Source of the DNA: Vibrio vulnificus NBRC 15645 = ATCC 27562
GTDB lineage: Bacteria; Pseudomonadota; Gammaproteobacteria; Enterobacterales; Vibrionaceae
Length of the DNA stretch: 64,000 nucleotides
Assembly (NCBI RefSeq): GCF_002224265.1
Contig: NZ_CP012881.1
Coordinates: 1,736,001 to 1,800,000 of the forward strand
Direction of reading: 5' to 3'
Shown here: positions 18,235 through 27,834 of the stretch, piece by piece
How positions within the stretch are numbered: position 1 is the stretch's first letter
Layout: each line of letters starts with the position of its first letter
Made by a program: the position numbers and the translations under genes
The notes under the pieces: generated by a model
What the model saw: the letters and a program-made list of their open reading frames with translations, nothing else
Database searches by the model: none
What the model was told of the DNA's origin: nothing

Positions 18235-19650
18235 TTAACCGAGAATCAAAACGGCCCCGTAGACGATGACTAAGCCAATCACACCGATCAGCAAGCCCAC
18301 TTTTGCCATGTCCTTGCTCTCGATTAGGCCGGTAGAGTAGGCCAGAGAGTTGGGAGGCGTTGACACAGGAAGAATCATCCCGAGCGAGGCTGAGAATGCC
18401 ACCACCACCAGCAAGCCTTGTAAGCCTCCGACGGCTTCTAAACTGCTCATTGAGGTACCGATGGCGGCCGCGATTGGCATCAACAAGTTGGCGGTCGCGG
18501 TATTGGACATAAAGTTCGCCATAAGCCAGCAGACTAAGGAGAGCGATACGATGATGGCAAAAGGCGATAAAGCTTCGTAATTGATTGCGTGCGCTAAGGC
18601 TTTCGCCAGCCCTGTTTTTTCCAGCCCGATACCAATGGCAATACCACCCGCGACAAGCCAAAGTACGTCCCAATTGATCAGCTTGAGTTCTTCTTTGCCC
18701 ATAATGCCCGTCAATGTAAACACTGCCAGCGGAATGATAGCCACCACATAGGTATTCATGCCGTGCAATTGTGTGGTCATCCAGAGCAAAATCGTGGCGG
18801 CAAACGTGATATACACCACCATGGCACGCCAGCTTTTCTTAAACTTGCCATCCAATTTCAGCGTCATTTGCGCTTCGCTAGAAGGGAAGAGTTTCTGCAA
18901 TAAAAGCCAAGCAATGGTCAACTGAACAAGAACAAAGGGTAAACCCATTGCCATCCAACTGAGAAAGTCGATGCTGTTTTCTCCAGTTAAATATTGCAAT
19001 GCAATGGCGTTGGGCGGGGTACCAATTGGAGTCGCGATGCCGCCTGTGTTTGCTGCTATTGGGATGCACAACACCAGTGCTTTTATGCCCAAATCGCCTT
19101 TTGGTGCGGAGGCAACGATGGGCCCCAATAGCGCCAGCATCATGACCGTAGTCGCGGTATTGGACATAAACATTGAAAACACGGCGGTAATCAGCATCAA
19201 ACCTAACATAATAAATTTGGGTTGCTGGCCAAAAGGCTTGAGTAATACCCGAGCGAGGTTGTTGTCTAACTCGTATTTTGATGCGGCAATGGCGAGCGCA
19301 AATCCGCCCATGAAAAGGATGATGATTGGCGAGGAAAACGCGGAAAAAATGTCGGTATAACCAATCAACTCACCGAGATCGTGTCCGGCGGGCGGGGTAC
19401 GAAACAGGTGTAGTCCTTTATCGGAAATCATGATCAGCTCGAGGGCGATGATCAGAATTGAAGTGGCAAAAACTGGCACGGGTTCTAAAACCCAAAGTAA
19501 GGCTGCAAGTAGAAAGATGGCCAGTAGTCGATGTTGAATGAGCGTCAAATCATCGATAGGAATCGCATCGATGGGCATTAACAAAATGCCGATAGGGAGC
19601 GCAAAACAAACCAGCAGCTTCCATACCACAGTCATGTTCAATTTCTGCAT
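18235..19650 (-). CDS. SLC13/DASS-family sodium:anion symporter
   Basis: A 471-residue membrane protein with about 11-12 transmembrane segments. The two inverted-repeat signature motifs of the DASS family are visible: FMSNTATTVMML with PIGTPPNAIA, and ANFMSNTATANLL with PVSTPPNSLA. Relatives import succinate, other dicarboxylates, citrate or sulfate with sodium; the sequence alone does not fix the substrate. GAGG eight bases before ATG 19650 supports the start. A perfect 12-bp palindrome (19667-19678) sits immediately upstream and probably regulates it. Confidence 0.88.
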   Translation of the reverse strand: MQKLNMTVVWKLLVCFALPIGILLMPIDAIPIDDLTLIQHRLLAIFLLAALLWVLEPVPVFATSILIIALELIMISDKGLHLFRTPPAGHDLGELIGYTDIFSAFSSPIIILFMGGFALAIAASKYELDNNLARVLLKPFGQQPKFIMLGLMLITAVFSMFMSNTATTVMMLALLGPIVASAPKGDLGIKALVLCIPIAANTGGIATPIGTPPNAIALQYLTGENSIDFLSWMAMGLPFVLVQLTIAWLLLQKLFPSSEAQMTLKLDGKFKKSWRAMVVYITFAATILLWMTTQLHGMNTYVVAIIPLAVFTLTGIMGKEELKLINWDVLWLVAGGIAIGIGLEKTGLAKALAHAINYEALSPFAIIVSLSLVCWLMANFMSNTATANLLMPIAAAIGTSMSSLEAVGGLQGLLVVVAFSASLGMILPVSTPPNSLAYSTGLIESKDMAKVGLLIGVIGLVIVYGAVLILG

Positions 19651-19666
19651 TCATTGCACCTCAAGA

Positions 19667-19678
19667 TTTCACGTGAAA
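19667..19678. promoter_or_regulatory. Perfect 12-bp palindrome before the SLC13 transporter
   Basis: TTTCACGTGAAA, centred about 22 bases before the start codon and close to the ribosome site. Its position suits a repressor operator. I cannot assign it to a regulator. Confidence 0.5.
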
Positions 19679-19778
19679 ACTTAGGTTAATTCATTGTGCA
19701 AAGAACATCTTAGAGGCGGGTTGAAGTTTCTGAATTCCGTTGATTTTTTATGAAGAGTTTTGTTTTTCGTCAAGAAAA

Positions 19779-19800
19779 AGCCCCAACGTTTGTTGGGGCT
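19779..19800. terminator. Intrinsic terminator after psd
   Basis: AGCCCCAAC, loop GTTT, GTTGGGGCT, flanked by A tracts on the + strand that give a U tract in the leftward (psd) transcript. Confidence 0.88.
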
Positions 19801-19810
19801 AAAAATAAAC

Positions 19811-20668
19811 TTATTGCTGGTGGGCGTATGGGGTTCCCATCACCGTTGGTTGGCCATTGGCCATCGACTCATCAAAACGAATCGCATCTTTCGCAAAAAG
19901 GTTAATGACGGTTGAACCGAGTTTGAAGCGACCCATTTCTTCGCCCTTCTTCAAGATAACCGCATTGTTACCAGAAGCTGGATAATCCCATTTGTATACC
20001 GTATTGCCACGAGGTGGGGTAATGGTACCCGCCCATACTTGTTCAATACTGCCAACAATGGTCGCACCAACAAGCACTTGAGCCATCGGGCCAAACTCAG
20101 TATCAAAGATACACACCACGCGCTCATTGCGAGCAAATAGGTTGGGTACATTCTCTGCTGTCAGCGGATTCACCGAGAAAAGATCACCAGGAACGTAAAT
20201 CATTTGGCGCAGAGTACCATTGCATGGCATGTGCACACGGTGGTAATCACGAGGTGACAGATACAAGGTCGCAAAGCTACCGTCTTTAAATTCTTCAGCA
20301 AGAGCAGCGTCACCGCCTAACAGCTCTTGTGCAGAGAAGTCATGCCCTTTCGCTTGAATCAATTGGCCGTTGGTAATTGGGCCAAACTGGCTGACGCAAG
20401 CATCCGCAGGGTGTGTAATAACCGCTTCATCTTGAGTAATTGGACGTGCGCCTTCTTTTAGCTCACGCACAAAAAACTCGTTGAAGGTTTTATAGTGCTT
20501 AGGATCGGCGTGTTTCGCTTCGTCCATATTGACGTTGTACTGCTTGATAAACCAGCGAATGATCGCTGTGGTCAGGCTGCCTGCTTTGGCAGAAGCCAAT
20601 TTACCCACTAGGCGAGTCAGGCCATGTTGTGGGATCCAGTACTGCAGTCCAACTTTAATCTTATCCAT
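19811..20668 (-). CDS. psd: Phosphatidylserine decarboxylase proenzyme
   Basis: A 285-residue membrane-associated enzyme converting phosphatidylserine to phosphatidylethanolamine. The self-cleavage site that makes the pyruvoyl cofactor is seen as LGST in [11 protein letters not shown] near residue 252. [13 protein letters not shown], another conserved block, is near 138-150. It lies 108 bases after rsgA in the same direction, as in E. coli. Confidence 0.97.
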   Translation of the reverse strand: MDKIKVGLQYWIPQHGLTRLVGKLASAKAGSLTTAIIRWFIKQYNVNMDEAKHADPKHYKTFNEFFVRELKEGARPITQDEAVITHPADACVSQFGPITNGQLIQAKGHDFSAQELLGGDAALAEEFKDGSFATLYLSPRDYHRVHMPCNGTLRQMIYVPGDLFSVNPLTAENVPNLFARNERVVCIFDTEFGPMAQVLVGATIVGSIEQVWAGTITPPRGNTVYKWDYPASGNNAVILKKGEEMGRFKLGSTVINLFAKDAIRFDESMANGQPTVMGTPYAHQQ

Positions 20669-20776
20669 TATAAATACCGATGATGTCTGTTTGATTCTTG
20701 TTTCGGGCGCGTGATGTTACTGAAAATTATTCCACTTGTCAGTAATCGGTGACGAAAACTTACACAACAATACGCT

Positions 20777-21835
20777 TTATAAGTCCGCTTTCTTGTTGCG
20801 CGAATATTGGCGATTGGCTTTATTCTCCGCCATGCTTTCAATAATGCGATGGTAATTATCGTAGCGCACTTCGCTGATCTCACCATTTTCTACAGCCTCG
20901 CGAATGATGCAGCCTGGGTCATCTGCGTGCTTGCAATCTCGGAACTTGCAGCCGCCCAAGTATGGACGAAACTCAAGATAGGCTTTGGTGATCTCTTCTG
21001 GCTCTAAGTGCCAGAGTCCAAACTCACGAACCCCTGGAGAGTCGATCAAGTTACCACCTGACGGAATGTGATAGAGGCGCGCCGCTGTTGTCGTATGTTG
21101 GCCCAAACCGGATTGCTCGGAGACTTCCCCTTCTTCGATATCCAACTCAGGAATGAGCGCATTCACCAAGCTCGACTTACCCACGCCTGATTGTCCGACG
21201 AAGATATTGATGCGATCTTGCAATTGCGCTTCGAGCTCTGCAATGCCAGCGCCAGAGCGCTTGCTCACATAAAGGATCTTGTAGCCAATTTTCTCATAGT
21301 CAGCCAGCCACTCACGATACGTAGCGAGCTCGGCTTCTTGCAACAAATCGATTTTGTTTAACACCAACAGCGGCTCGATACCGAGGGTTTCTGCCGCAAT
21401 CAAGTAGCGATCAATGATGTTGAGTGACAACTCTGGCAGCACCGATGAGACGATGACCATTTGATCAATATTGGCCGCAACGGGTTTTAAACCATCGTAG
21501 TAGTCAGGTCGAGTTAACACGGAAGTACGCGGCTCTACGGCTTCAACCACGCCTGAAATTCCAGCCATTGACTCTAAGCCTTTGCGCCAAATGACCTTGT
21601 CACCGGAAACCAGTGATTCAATACCACGACGCAAATTACAGCGCTCAATCAGCCCGGTTTCGGCATCTTCAATATCTGCGTGTTGACCGAAACGTGTGAT
21701 CACTAGCCCTCTGCGGCTATCGCCCAACATTGCTTCATCCCATTGAATGGTGTCTGCTTGTTTCTTCAGTCTTTTTTGTTGGTTGTCGCGTACACGACGT
21801 ACTTGACCCTGAGTTAACTTCTTCTTTTTTGCCAC
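20777..21835 (-). CDS. rsgA: Ribosome small subunit-dependent GTPase A
   Basis: A 352-residue circularly permuted GTPase that helps 30S maturation. The G motifs occur in permuted order: G4 LNKIDLL (about 158-164), G1 [10 protein letters not shown] (about 211-220), G3 DSPGVREF (about 262-269). An N-terminal OB-fold and a C-terminal zinc-binding segment ([14 protein letters not shown]) complete the family architecture. The basic start [11 protein letters not shown] is typical. It is divergent from orn. Confidence 0.97.
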   Translation of the reverse strand: MAKKKKLTQGQVRRVRDNQQKRLKKQADTIQWDEAMLGDSRRGLVITRFGQHADIEDAETGLIERCNLRRGIESLVSGDKVIWRKGLESMAGISGVVEAVEPRTSVLTRPDYYDGLKPVAANIDQMVIVSSVLPELSLNIIDRYLIAAETLGIEPLLVLNKIDLLQEAELATYREWLADYEKIGYKILYVSKRSGAGIAELEAQLQDRINIFVGQSGVGKSSLVNALIPELDIEEGEVSEQSGLGQHTTTAARLYHIPSGGNLIDSPGVREFGLWHLEPEEITKAYLEFRPYLGGCKFRDCKHADDPGCIIREAVENGEISEVRYDNYHRIIESMAENKANRQYSRNKKADL

Positions 21836-21966
21836 GATATCTACTTTATTTGTTCGCTGATAACGAGCTAAGTATGACGACTTTCGCTACATTATCGAAG
21901 TATCTTGTTGTTACTATTTTGAGGTATAGTACCTCTTTTAGCAGCAAACAAATAGGCAACTCATCT

Positions 21967-22512
21967 ATGTCCTTTAGCGATCAGAACTTAATTTGGATCG
22001 ATCTTGAGATGACAGGCTTGGATCCTGACGTTCATAAAATTATTGAAATAGCGTCTATCGTCACCGATAGCGAGCTAAACATCTTAGCCGAAGGACCGGT
22101 ACTTGCGATTCATCAGTCAGAAGAGGAACTCGCAAAAATGGATGAGTGGTGTACCAATACACACACGGGTAGTGGTCTCGTAGAGCGAGTGCGTGGTAGT
22201 CAAATTACTGAGGAAGAGGCGGTTGAACAAACCATCGCTTTCTTAGAAAAGTGGGTACCTAAAGGAGCATCGCCAATCTGCGGTAACAGCATTGGGCAAG
22301 ATCGTCGTTTTTTGTACCGCCATATGCCTGAGCTTGAAGGCTATTTTCACTACCGTTATATCGACGTCAGTACTTTGAAAGAATTGACTAGAAGATGGAA
22401 TCCGGAAGTATTGAAAGGTTTTTCTAAGCAGGGAACTCACCTAGCACTCGACGATATTCGTGAATCTATTGCAGAACTCAAGTTCTATCGCCAAACCATT
22501 TTTAAGATTTAG
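21967..22512 (+). CDS. orn: Oligoribonuclease
   Basis: A 181-residue DEDD-family 3'-5' exonuclease, the length of E. coli Orn, that degrades 2-5 nt RNAs and pGpG. The catalytic acids are seen in [11 protein letters not shown], in the central [11 protein letters not shown] and in [14 protein letters not shown] 21967 (MSFSDQNL) is the family start; the frame extends upstream to 21730 but that part overlaps rsgA and is not conserved. It is followed by the tRNA array, as in E. coli. Confidence 0.97.
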   Translation: MSFSDQNLIWIDLEMTGLDPDVHKIIEIASIVTDSELNILAEGPVLAIHQSEEELAKMDEWCTNTHTGSGLVERVRGSQITEEEAVEQTIAFLEKWVPKGASPICGNSIGQDRRFLYRHMPELEGYFHYRYIDVSTLKELTRRWNPEVLKGFSKQGTHLALDDIRESIAELKFYRQTIFKI

Positions 22513-22606
22513 CATTGATTTCATGCGGCAGGGCGATGAATTTTTAGCTGCTTTGTGCGCTTTTTCATCGAACGGAAAAAATTTAAGGATTTTTTCAACG
22601 AAGGAC

Positions 22607-22634
22607 TTGCATCACAAAAAAATGCTCTTATAAT
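22607..22634 (+). promoter_or_regulatory. Promoter of the tRNA array
   Basis: TTGCAT (22607-22612), 16-base spacer, TATAAT (22629-22634, perfect -10), then a GC-rich discriminator (TCGCAGCCC). This is the pattern expected for a growth-rate and stringently controlled stable-RNA promoter, 35 bases before the first tRNA. Confidence 0.75.
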
Positions 22635-22668
22635 TCGCAGCCCTGAACGACGTAAAACGTTGTTGATT

Positions 22669-22744
22669 GCGACACTAGCTCAGTTGGTAGAGCGCAACCT
22701 TGCCAAGGTTGAGGTCACGAGTTCGAACCTCGTGTGTCGCTCCA
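22669..22744 (+). tRNA. tRNA-Gly (GCC), copy 1
   Basis: 76 bases with encoded CCA. Acceptor GCGACAC/GTGTCGC, anticodon loop TTGCCAA, T loop TTCGAAC. All four Gly copies are identical. Confidence 0.98.
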
Positions 22745-22817
22745 AATTTAGAAGTGATGAGACCGCACACGAGGAACCTCGTACTCAGGCTGGTCACGTA
22801 ACTTCAGATTACAGTTC

Positions 22818-22836
22818 TCATCGTACTCAACGATGA
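22818..22836 (+). repeat. tRNA-spacer hairpin 1
   Basis: TCATCGT, loop ACTCA, ACGATGA. It ends three bases before tRNA-Gly copy 2. First of seven hairpins of the same 7-bp stem, 5-base loop geometry. Confidence 0.8.
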
Positions 22837-22839
22837 CAT

Positions 22840-22915
22840 GCGACACTAGCTCAGTTGGTAGAGCGCAACCTTGCCAAGGTTGAGGTCACGAGTTCGAACC
22901 TCGTGTGTCGCTCCA
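22840..22915 (+). tRNA. tRNA-Gly (GCC), copy 2
   Basis: Identical in sequence to copy 1, separated from it by a 95-base spacer. Confidence 0.98.
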
Positions 22916-22988
22916 AATTTAGAAGTGATGAGACCGCACACGAGGAACCTCGTGCCCAGGCTGGTCGCGTCGCTCCAGATTACAGTTT

Positions 22989-23007
22989 TCATCGTACTTA
23001 ACGATGA
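22989..23007 (+). repeat. tRNA-spacer hairpin 2
   Basis: TCATCGT, loop ACTTA, ACGATGA; three bases before tRNA-Gly copy 3. Confidence 0.8.
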
Positions 23008-23010
23008 CAT

Positions 23011-23086
23011 GCGACACTAGCTCAGTTGGTAGAGCGCAACCTTGCCAAGGTTGAGGTCACGAGTTCGAACCTCGTGTGTCGCTCCA
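23011..23086 (+). tRNA. tRNA-Gly (GCC), copy 3
   Basis: Identical to the other Gly copies; the preceding spacer is 95 bases and the following one 110. Confidence 0.98.
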
Positions 23087-23174
23087 AATTTAGAAGTGAT
23101 GAGACCGCACACGAGGAACCTCGTGTCTCGCCCGGATTGGGGAAAGCTGGTCGCGTCGCTCCAGATTACAGTTC

Positions 23175-23193
23175 TCATCGTACTTAACGATGA
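23175..23193 (+). repeat. tRNA-spacer hairpin 3
   Basis: TCATCGT, loop ACTTA, ACGATGA; three bases before tRNA-Gly copy 4. Confidence 0.8.
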
Positions 23194-23196
23194 CAT

Positions 23197-23272
23197 GCGA
23201 CACTAGCTCAGTTGGTAGAGCGCAACCTTGCCAAGGTTGAGGTCACGAGTTCGAACCTCGTGTGTCGCTCCA
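23197..23272 (+). tRNA. tRNA-Gly (GCC), copy 4
   Basis: Identical to the other Gly copies. It is followed by a 53-base spacer leading to the initiator tRNAs. Confidence 0.98.
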
Positions 23273-23297
23273 CTTTCTCAAGTGGATGAAATAGCCT

Positions 23298-23316
23298 TTA
23301 TCGTGCTTAACGATAA
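23298..23316 (+). repeat. tRNA-spacer hairpin 4
   Basis: TTATCGT, loop GCTTA, ACGATAA. Compared with hairpins 1-3 the second pair is changed from C-G to T-A on both sides, preserving pairing. Confidence 0.8.
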
Positions 23317-23325
23317 TATTACGGA

Positions 23326-23402
<77 letters not shown>

Positions 23403-23414
23403 CTTTCAAAGCTC

Positions 23415-23433
23415 TCACTGTGCTTAACAGTGA
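23415..23433 (+). repeat. tRNA-spacer hairpin 5
   Basis: TCACTGT, loop GCTTA, ACAGTGA. Stem pairs 4 and 5 both differ from hairpins 1-3 with compensation. Confidence 0.8.
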
Positions 23434-23444
23434 CACAATACGGA

Positions 23445-23521
<77 letters not shown>

Positions 23522-23533
23522 ATTTCACAGCTC

Positions 23534-23552
23534 TCATTGTGCTTAACAATGA
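23534..23552 (+). repeat. tRNA-spacer hairpin 6
   Basis: TCATTGT, loop GCTTA, ACAATGA. Fully paired with another combination of stem pairs. Confidence 0.8.
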
Positions 23553-23562
23553 CATACATGGA

Positions 23563-23639
<77 letters not shown>

Positions 23640-23651
23640 ATTTCAAAGCTC

Positions 23652-23670
23652 TCACTGTGCTTAACGGTGA
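23652..23670 (+). repeat. tRNA-spacer hairpin 7
   Basis: TCACTGT, loop GCTTA, ACGGTGA; one T-G wobble, otherwise as hairpin 5. Confidence 0.8.
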
Positions 23671-23681
23671 CACAATACGGA

Positions 23682-23758
<77 letters not shown>

Positions 23759-23760
23759 AT

Positions 23761-23795
23761 TTTCGAACGATGACAATTCCTTGTCTCGTACGAAA
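23761..23795 (+). other. Long hairpin closing the tRNA array
   Basis: TTTCG, A-A mismatch, ACGA, bulged T, GACAA, loop TTCC, TTGTC, TCGT, CGAAA: 14 pairs in total. There is no T run after it, so it may be a 3' processing or stability structure rather than an intrinsic terminator. Confidence 0.55.
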
Positions 23796-23999
23796 GATGC
23801 TATTCCGTCACGCAATGAGGCGGTGATCATCACCTTCTGTACTGCTCTTTCAATAATGCTGCGAAGCATGAATCCCTAAAATGAAACCCATGTCCGATAC
23901 AGATGTTCGGATGTTTTTGTCGTTTCACTTTTCTACCTTAAAAACCACTGTCTCTCTTAGCATAGAAAGATAGGGTCTTTCCATTGTTCATTAACAGAC

Positions 24000-24027
24000 T
24001 TATCCACAGAAAATAAAATGTGGATAA
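24000..24027. promoter_or_regulatory. Pair of inverted perfect DnaA boxes
   Basis: TTATCCACA (24000-24008) and TGTGGATAA (24019-24027) are both exact matches to the strongest DnaA-box consensus, facing each other across ten AT bases. Confidence 0.6.
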
Positions 24028-24333
24028 CTTGGTTGATAACAATGAGTAGACAACATATTCCTCTTGTCAAGAAAGGATCTTTTTTCGTTTTTACAATTAA
24101 TGTTTAAATGCGTAAATTTGTATTTATTTGTTTTTAAAGGGTTTTTGTGTTTTTTCTTGATTTTGATGACGTTGCTTTTTGATCATTAAGCTCTGCTTTA
24201 TTGATCCTAGTCATTGATTGGATATGTGTTTAACTTTTTTTGTCTTCGAGTTTGTAAGTAACTTTGCTAATTTTTTCCACATTTTGAAATTTGAGATGGG
24301 AATCAAATATTGCAACGCAAAAATGTGTGGTTG

Positions 24334-25455
24334 TTATCTTGCATCTCTTGGTAGCCCTTTATCGACGATGCGTATTAGCCTTTGCTTTTTTACATCAAGG
24401 GACAAGTGGCCAGCTTGAGCTGCTTGTTCCTCTAATGCCCAGTTGATGTGTTCATCCAGTAACTCACTCATTCCCTTGCGAGACTCAAGAGCCGTGACGA
24501 TTTGTGGAGAGAAAGGTGCGTTGCCCATCGCGATGGCAATGTTTCTGAGCCATTGTAGGTGGCCAATGCGGCGAATCGCGGAGCCTTCCATGTTTTTTAG
24601 GAAAGTCGGTTCGTCCCACTGGAATAATGTAATGAGCGAGGCGTTGTTGAAGGACGCTCTTCGGTGGAAGTCATCGTGTTGCGTCAAGTCTGCGTAACGG
24701 TTCCAAGGGCACACTAATTGGCAGTCATCACAGCCATAAATTCGATTGCCAATTGCTTTACGAAACTCTGGCGCGATGATTCCGTCGTGTTCGATGGTGA
24801 GATAGGAAATGCAGCGACGCGCGTCGACAACTTTGTTATCGACAATTGCTTGGGTGGGGCAAGAGGTGATACAGGCTTGGCATTTTCCGCATGCTTCTTC
24901 ACTGGCTTGGTCTACTGGTAATGGCAAATCAACCAGCAGTTCGCCTAGGAAGAACCATGAACCTGCGTCTTTATCGAGAATGAGCGAATGTTTTCCTGTC
25001 CAGCCGAGCCCGGCTTTTTGAGCTAAGGGGCGCTCTAGGATCGGTGCTGAATCAACGAAAGGGCGATAGCCAAATTGACCCACTTCGGCTTCAATTTTTT
25101 TTGCGAGGGCTGAAAGCTGCTTGCGCACTAATTTATGATAGTCACGGCCGAGAGCATAGCGGCTAATATAACCTTGTGTCGGATCCGCGAGATCGGTTGC
25201 GAATTGCGCTTGAGGAGGTAGGTAGTTCATACGAACACTGATCACTCTTACGGTTCCTGGTAAGAGTTCGGCTGGGCGCGCACGCATCATGCCGTGTCTT
25301 GCCATCCAATCCATGCTGCCGTGATAACCTGCGTCGAGCCATTTTTGCAACTGTGCTTCGTGCTCCGTTAAATCAATGTCGCAGATCCCGACTTTTTCAA
25401 AGCCGAGTTCTTTTCCCCATTGTTTGATTTGCTGTGCAAGTTGCTGGTAATCCAT
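24334..25455 (-). CDS. queG: Epoxyqueuosine reductase
   Basis: A 373-residue cobalamin and iron-sulfur enzyme performing the last step of queuosine synthesis in tRNA. Two 4Fe-4S motifs are seen: CGKCQACITSCP (about 188-199) and CDDCQLVCPWN (about 238-248). The conserved catalytic-region pattern FVDSAPILERPLA is near 132-144. The C-terminal HEAT-like region follows. It follows the tRNA-Gly array as in E. coli and is divergent from tsaE. Confidence 0.96.
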   Translation of the reverse strand: MDYQQLAQQIKQWGKELGFEKVGICDIDLTEHEAQLQKWLDAGYHGSMDWMARHGMMRARPAELLPGTVRVISVRMNYLPPQAQFATDLADPTQGYISRYALGRDYHKLVRKQLSALAKKIEAEVGQFGYRPFVDSAPILERPLAQKAGLGWTGKHSLILDKDAGSWFFLGELLVDLPLPVDQASEEACGKCQACITSCPTQAIVDNKVVDARRCISYLTIEHDGIIAPEFRKAIGNRIYGCDDCQLVCPWNRYADLTQHDDFHRRASFNNASLITLFQWDEPTFLKNMEGSAIRRIGHLQWLRNIAIAMGNAPFSPQIVTALESRKGMSELLDEHINWALEEQAAQAGHLSLDVKKQRLIRIVDKGLPRDAR

Positions 25456-25646
25456 GGTGACTGCCTGTTCAAAACGGACGCGGATCTTACTGGATCTTCA
25501 CGTTAGGTTCTAGCACAACCCTCAATCGAGAGCGATTTTTCGTTGAAATGACATTTGGGTGCTTGTCTCTCAAAATGGACACGGTTTACTATTCGTGTTC
25601 TTTTGATTTTTATATAGTCAACTTCGATATTCAGAGATACATGATC

Positions 25647-26111
25647 ATGAACGCAAAACAGTTCGAACTGAAAGATGAGCAGGCGACCATACTGCTTGGA
25701 ACACAACTTGCCCATCTTTGCTCTCAACAGACCACGATTTACTTGCACGGTGATCTTGGGGCTGGAAAAACCACCTTTAGCCGTGGTTTTGTTAGAGCGC
25801 TTGGTCATGCTGGTAATGTAAAAAGCCCAACCTATACCTTAGTCGAGCCTTATCAGTTAGCCGATTGGCAAGTGTATCATTTTGATCTTTACCGTTTGGC
25901 TGATCCTGAAGAGCTCGAGTTCATGGGCATTCGCGACTATTTTACTGCGGATGCGATCTGCTTAGTGGAGTGGCCAGAGAAAGGGGAAGGTCTTCTCCCT
26001 AAACCGGATCTGGATATTGATATTCGCTATCAAGGCGAACAACGTATTGCTCAGGTAAAAGCAAATAATGACTATGGCCTAAAGCTGCTCAGTAAATTGG
26101 AGTTATGTTGA
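25647..26111 (+). CDS. tsaE: tRNA threonylcarbamoyladenosine synthesis ATPase
   Basis: A 154-residue P-loop ATPase of the TsaBDE complex making t6A at position 37 of ANN-decoding tRNAs. Walker A is [13 protein letters not shown] (about 36-48); the [11 protein letters not shown] and HFDLYRL segments are typical. Two nearby ATGs (25641 and 25647) are possible; AGAG at 25633-25636 is better spaced for 25647. Its stop overlaps the amiB start by seven bases. The nnr gene that precedes it in E. coli is absent. Confidence 0.95.
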   Translation: MNAKQFELKDEQATILLGTQLAHLCSQQTTIYLHGDLGAGKTTFSRGFVRALGHAGNVKSPTYTLVEPYQLADWQVYHFDLYRLADPEELEFMGIRDYFTADAICLVEWPEKGEGLLPKPDLDIDIRYQGEQRIAQVKANNDYGLKLLSKLELC

Positions 26112-27826
26112 GTTTAAAGCGCATTCAAAAAGCAGCAGTTTGGCTGTCTGCTCTTTACTTTTTGATCCCTTCTTTAGTTTGGGCCAATGTTTTACAAGGT
26201 GTGAGGGTATGGCCTTCACCGGATGAAACTCGAGTGGTGGTAGATTTAGCGGACGAAGCAAACTTCAGCTATTTCTCATTGACCAAGCCTGATCGTTTAG
26301 TGGTGGATCTGAAAAGTACATCACTCAAAACTAAGCTGCCGATTACCGTCAGTGATAGCCCAGTGCTGTCTCGCATTCGTCAAAGCTCACCGCCAGAGCA
26401 AGGCACCTATCGTTTGGTGTTTGAGTTGAAGAAAAGCGCTCCAGCGGAATTGTTCAAGTTGGCGCCAACCCCAGGAGGCGACTACGGACACCGCTTGGTG
26501 ATCGACTTACCGCACCAAACTCGCAGCACTACGACATCGAGCGGCAGCAATAATGCGAAACCGCAAACGGTGAATAAAGACATTCAATCTGTTCAACGAG
26601 CGGAAGAAATTTTGATCGTGATTGATCCAGGCCATGGAGGGGAAGACCCAGGTTCGATTGGTCCGACGCGTCGCTATGAAAAAAATGCTACGTTGAGCAT
26701 TTCGCATAAGATCGCCGCTGAGCTCGATGCGGTACCCGGCATTAAAACTAGGCTCACTCGATCTGGGGATTATTTTGTCAATTTGAACCGCCGCGTGGCG
26801 ATTGCTCGTGAAAACGACGCACACCTGTTGATCTCTGTACACGCGGATGCCTTTACTTCACCGCAACCACGTGGTGGATCGGTGTTTGTGTTGAATACCC
26901 GTCGTGCGAACACGGAAATTGCACGTTGGGTTGAGAATCACGAAAAGCAATCTGAAATCCTGGGTGGTTCAGGCGCGGCGTTTACGAACATCAATGATAA
27001 GAACGTCAACCAAACCTTACTGGATTTGCAGTTTAGCCACTCGCAGAAAGAGGGCTACAAACTCGCCACAGAAATTTTGTCGGAAATGGGAAAAGTTGCA
27101 CAGTTGCATAACAGCCAGCCAATCAACACCAGTTTGGCGGTTTTGCGTTCCCCACAAATTCCGTCAGTACTGGTAGAAACGGGATTTATCTCCAACCCAA
27201 GCGAGGAAAAGCTGCTGTTTCAGCGCGCGCACCAAGATAAGCTGGCCAAAGCGATCTCAAAGGCGGTGCTGAAATACCTGAAAGATAATCCACCGGAAGG
27301 AACGGTGTTTGCCTCTAGTGCGAAACCGATTGTTCACACCGTTAAACGAGGTGAGTCTTTAAGTGTGATCGCTGAGCGTTATGGCACTTCAACGCAAACG
27401 ATCATGAAAGACAATCAGTTAAAATCTTCACGTTTGTCGATTGGTCAAACGTTGAAAATTCACCGTGGTGTGCCTGGACCCAAGGTGATTGCGGCTCAAC
27501 CGAATACCGTGGAAACCAAGACCATTACCCACAAGGTCAGCAAAGGTGAATTTTTGGGCATGATTGCCGATCGTTACAAAGTGTCGGTCGCCGATATTCG
27601 TCGAGAGAATAAGCTCAAGTCTGACACCTTATGGGTAGGGCAGAAATTGAGCATCACCGTGAACTTGAAAGATCAACCGATCCGCAAACACACGGTAGCT
27701 CGTGGAGAGTTTCTGAGTAAAATTGCAGCCAAGTATGGTGTGAGTGTTTCGAGCATCCGCCAAGCGAACAACTTGCGTTCCGATGAGCTGGCAATTGGGC
27801 AGGTATTGATTATTCCAAATAAATAG
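26105..27826 (+). CDS. amiB: N-acetylmuramoyl-L-alanine amidase AmiB with three LysM repeats
   Basis: A 573-residue periplasmic enzyme splitting septal peptidoglycan. It has a signal sequence (about 1-27), an AMIN domain (about 28-130), a zinc Amidase_3 domain (about 165-395: [37 protein letters not shown] carry the His, Glu, His and catalytic Glu), and three C-terminal LysM repeats starting near residues 407, 475 and 528 ([24 protein letters not shown]). E. coli AmiB lacks LysM; the repeats presumably add peptidoglycan binding. It is translationally coupled to tsaE and followed by mutL. EnvC, its expected activator, is in the same window. Confidence 0.96.
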   Translation: MLSLKRIQKAAVWLSALYFLIPSLVWANVLQGVRVWPSPDETRVVVDLADEANFSYFSLTKPDRLVVDLKSTSLKTKLPITVSDSPVLSRIRQSSPPEQGTYRLVFELKKSAPAELFKLAPTPGGDYGHRLVIDLPHQTRSTTTSSGSNNAKPQTVNKDIQSVQRAEEILIVIDPGHGGEDPGSIGPTRRYEKNATLSISHKIAAELDAVPGIKTRLTRSGDYFVNLNRRVAIARENDAHLLISVHADAFTSPQPRGGSVFVLNTRRANTEIARWVENHEKQSEILGGSGAAFTNINDKNVNQTLLDLQFSHSQKEGYKLATEILSEMGKVAQLHNSQPINTSLAVLRSPQIPSVLVETGFISNPSEEKLLFQRAHQDKLAKAISKAVLKYLKDNPPEGTVFASSAKPIVHTVKRGESLSVIAERYGTSTQTIMKDNQLKSSRLSIGQTLKIHRGVPGPKVIAAQPNTVETKTITHKVSKGEFLGMIADRYKVSVADIRRENKLKSDTLWVGQKLSITVNLKDQPIRKHTVARGEFLSKIAAKYGVSVSSIRQANNLRSDELAIGQVLIIPNK

Positions 27827-27834
27827 GCAGAGAG

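Larger units (their letters stand above)
23759..24333. other. AT-rich non-coding stretch after the tRNA array
   Basis: About 575 bases with no credible gene. It contains a long hairpin at 23761-23795, two perfect inverted DnaA boxes at 24000-24027, and then some 300 bases of strongly T-rich DNA up to the 3' end of queG. The T-rich part carries several GATC sites. Confidence 0.7.

Noticed and set aside
18167..18673. 168-codon minus-strand frame overlapping the SLC13 gene
   Set aside because: Out-of-frame shadow of the transporter; composition is unlike a protein.
22745..23196. CRISPR-like regular repeats
   Set aside because: The repeats are tRNA-Gly genes and their duplicated spacers; no CRISPR geometry or cas genes are present.
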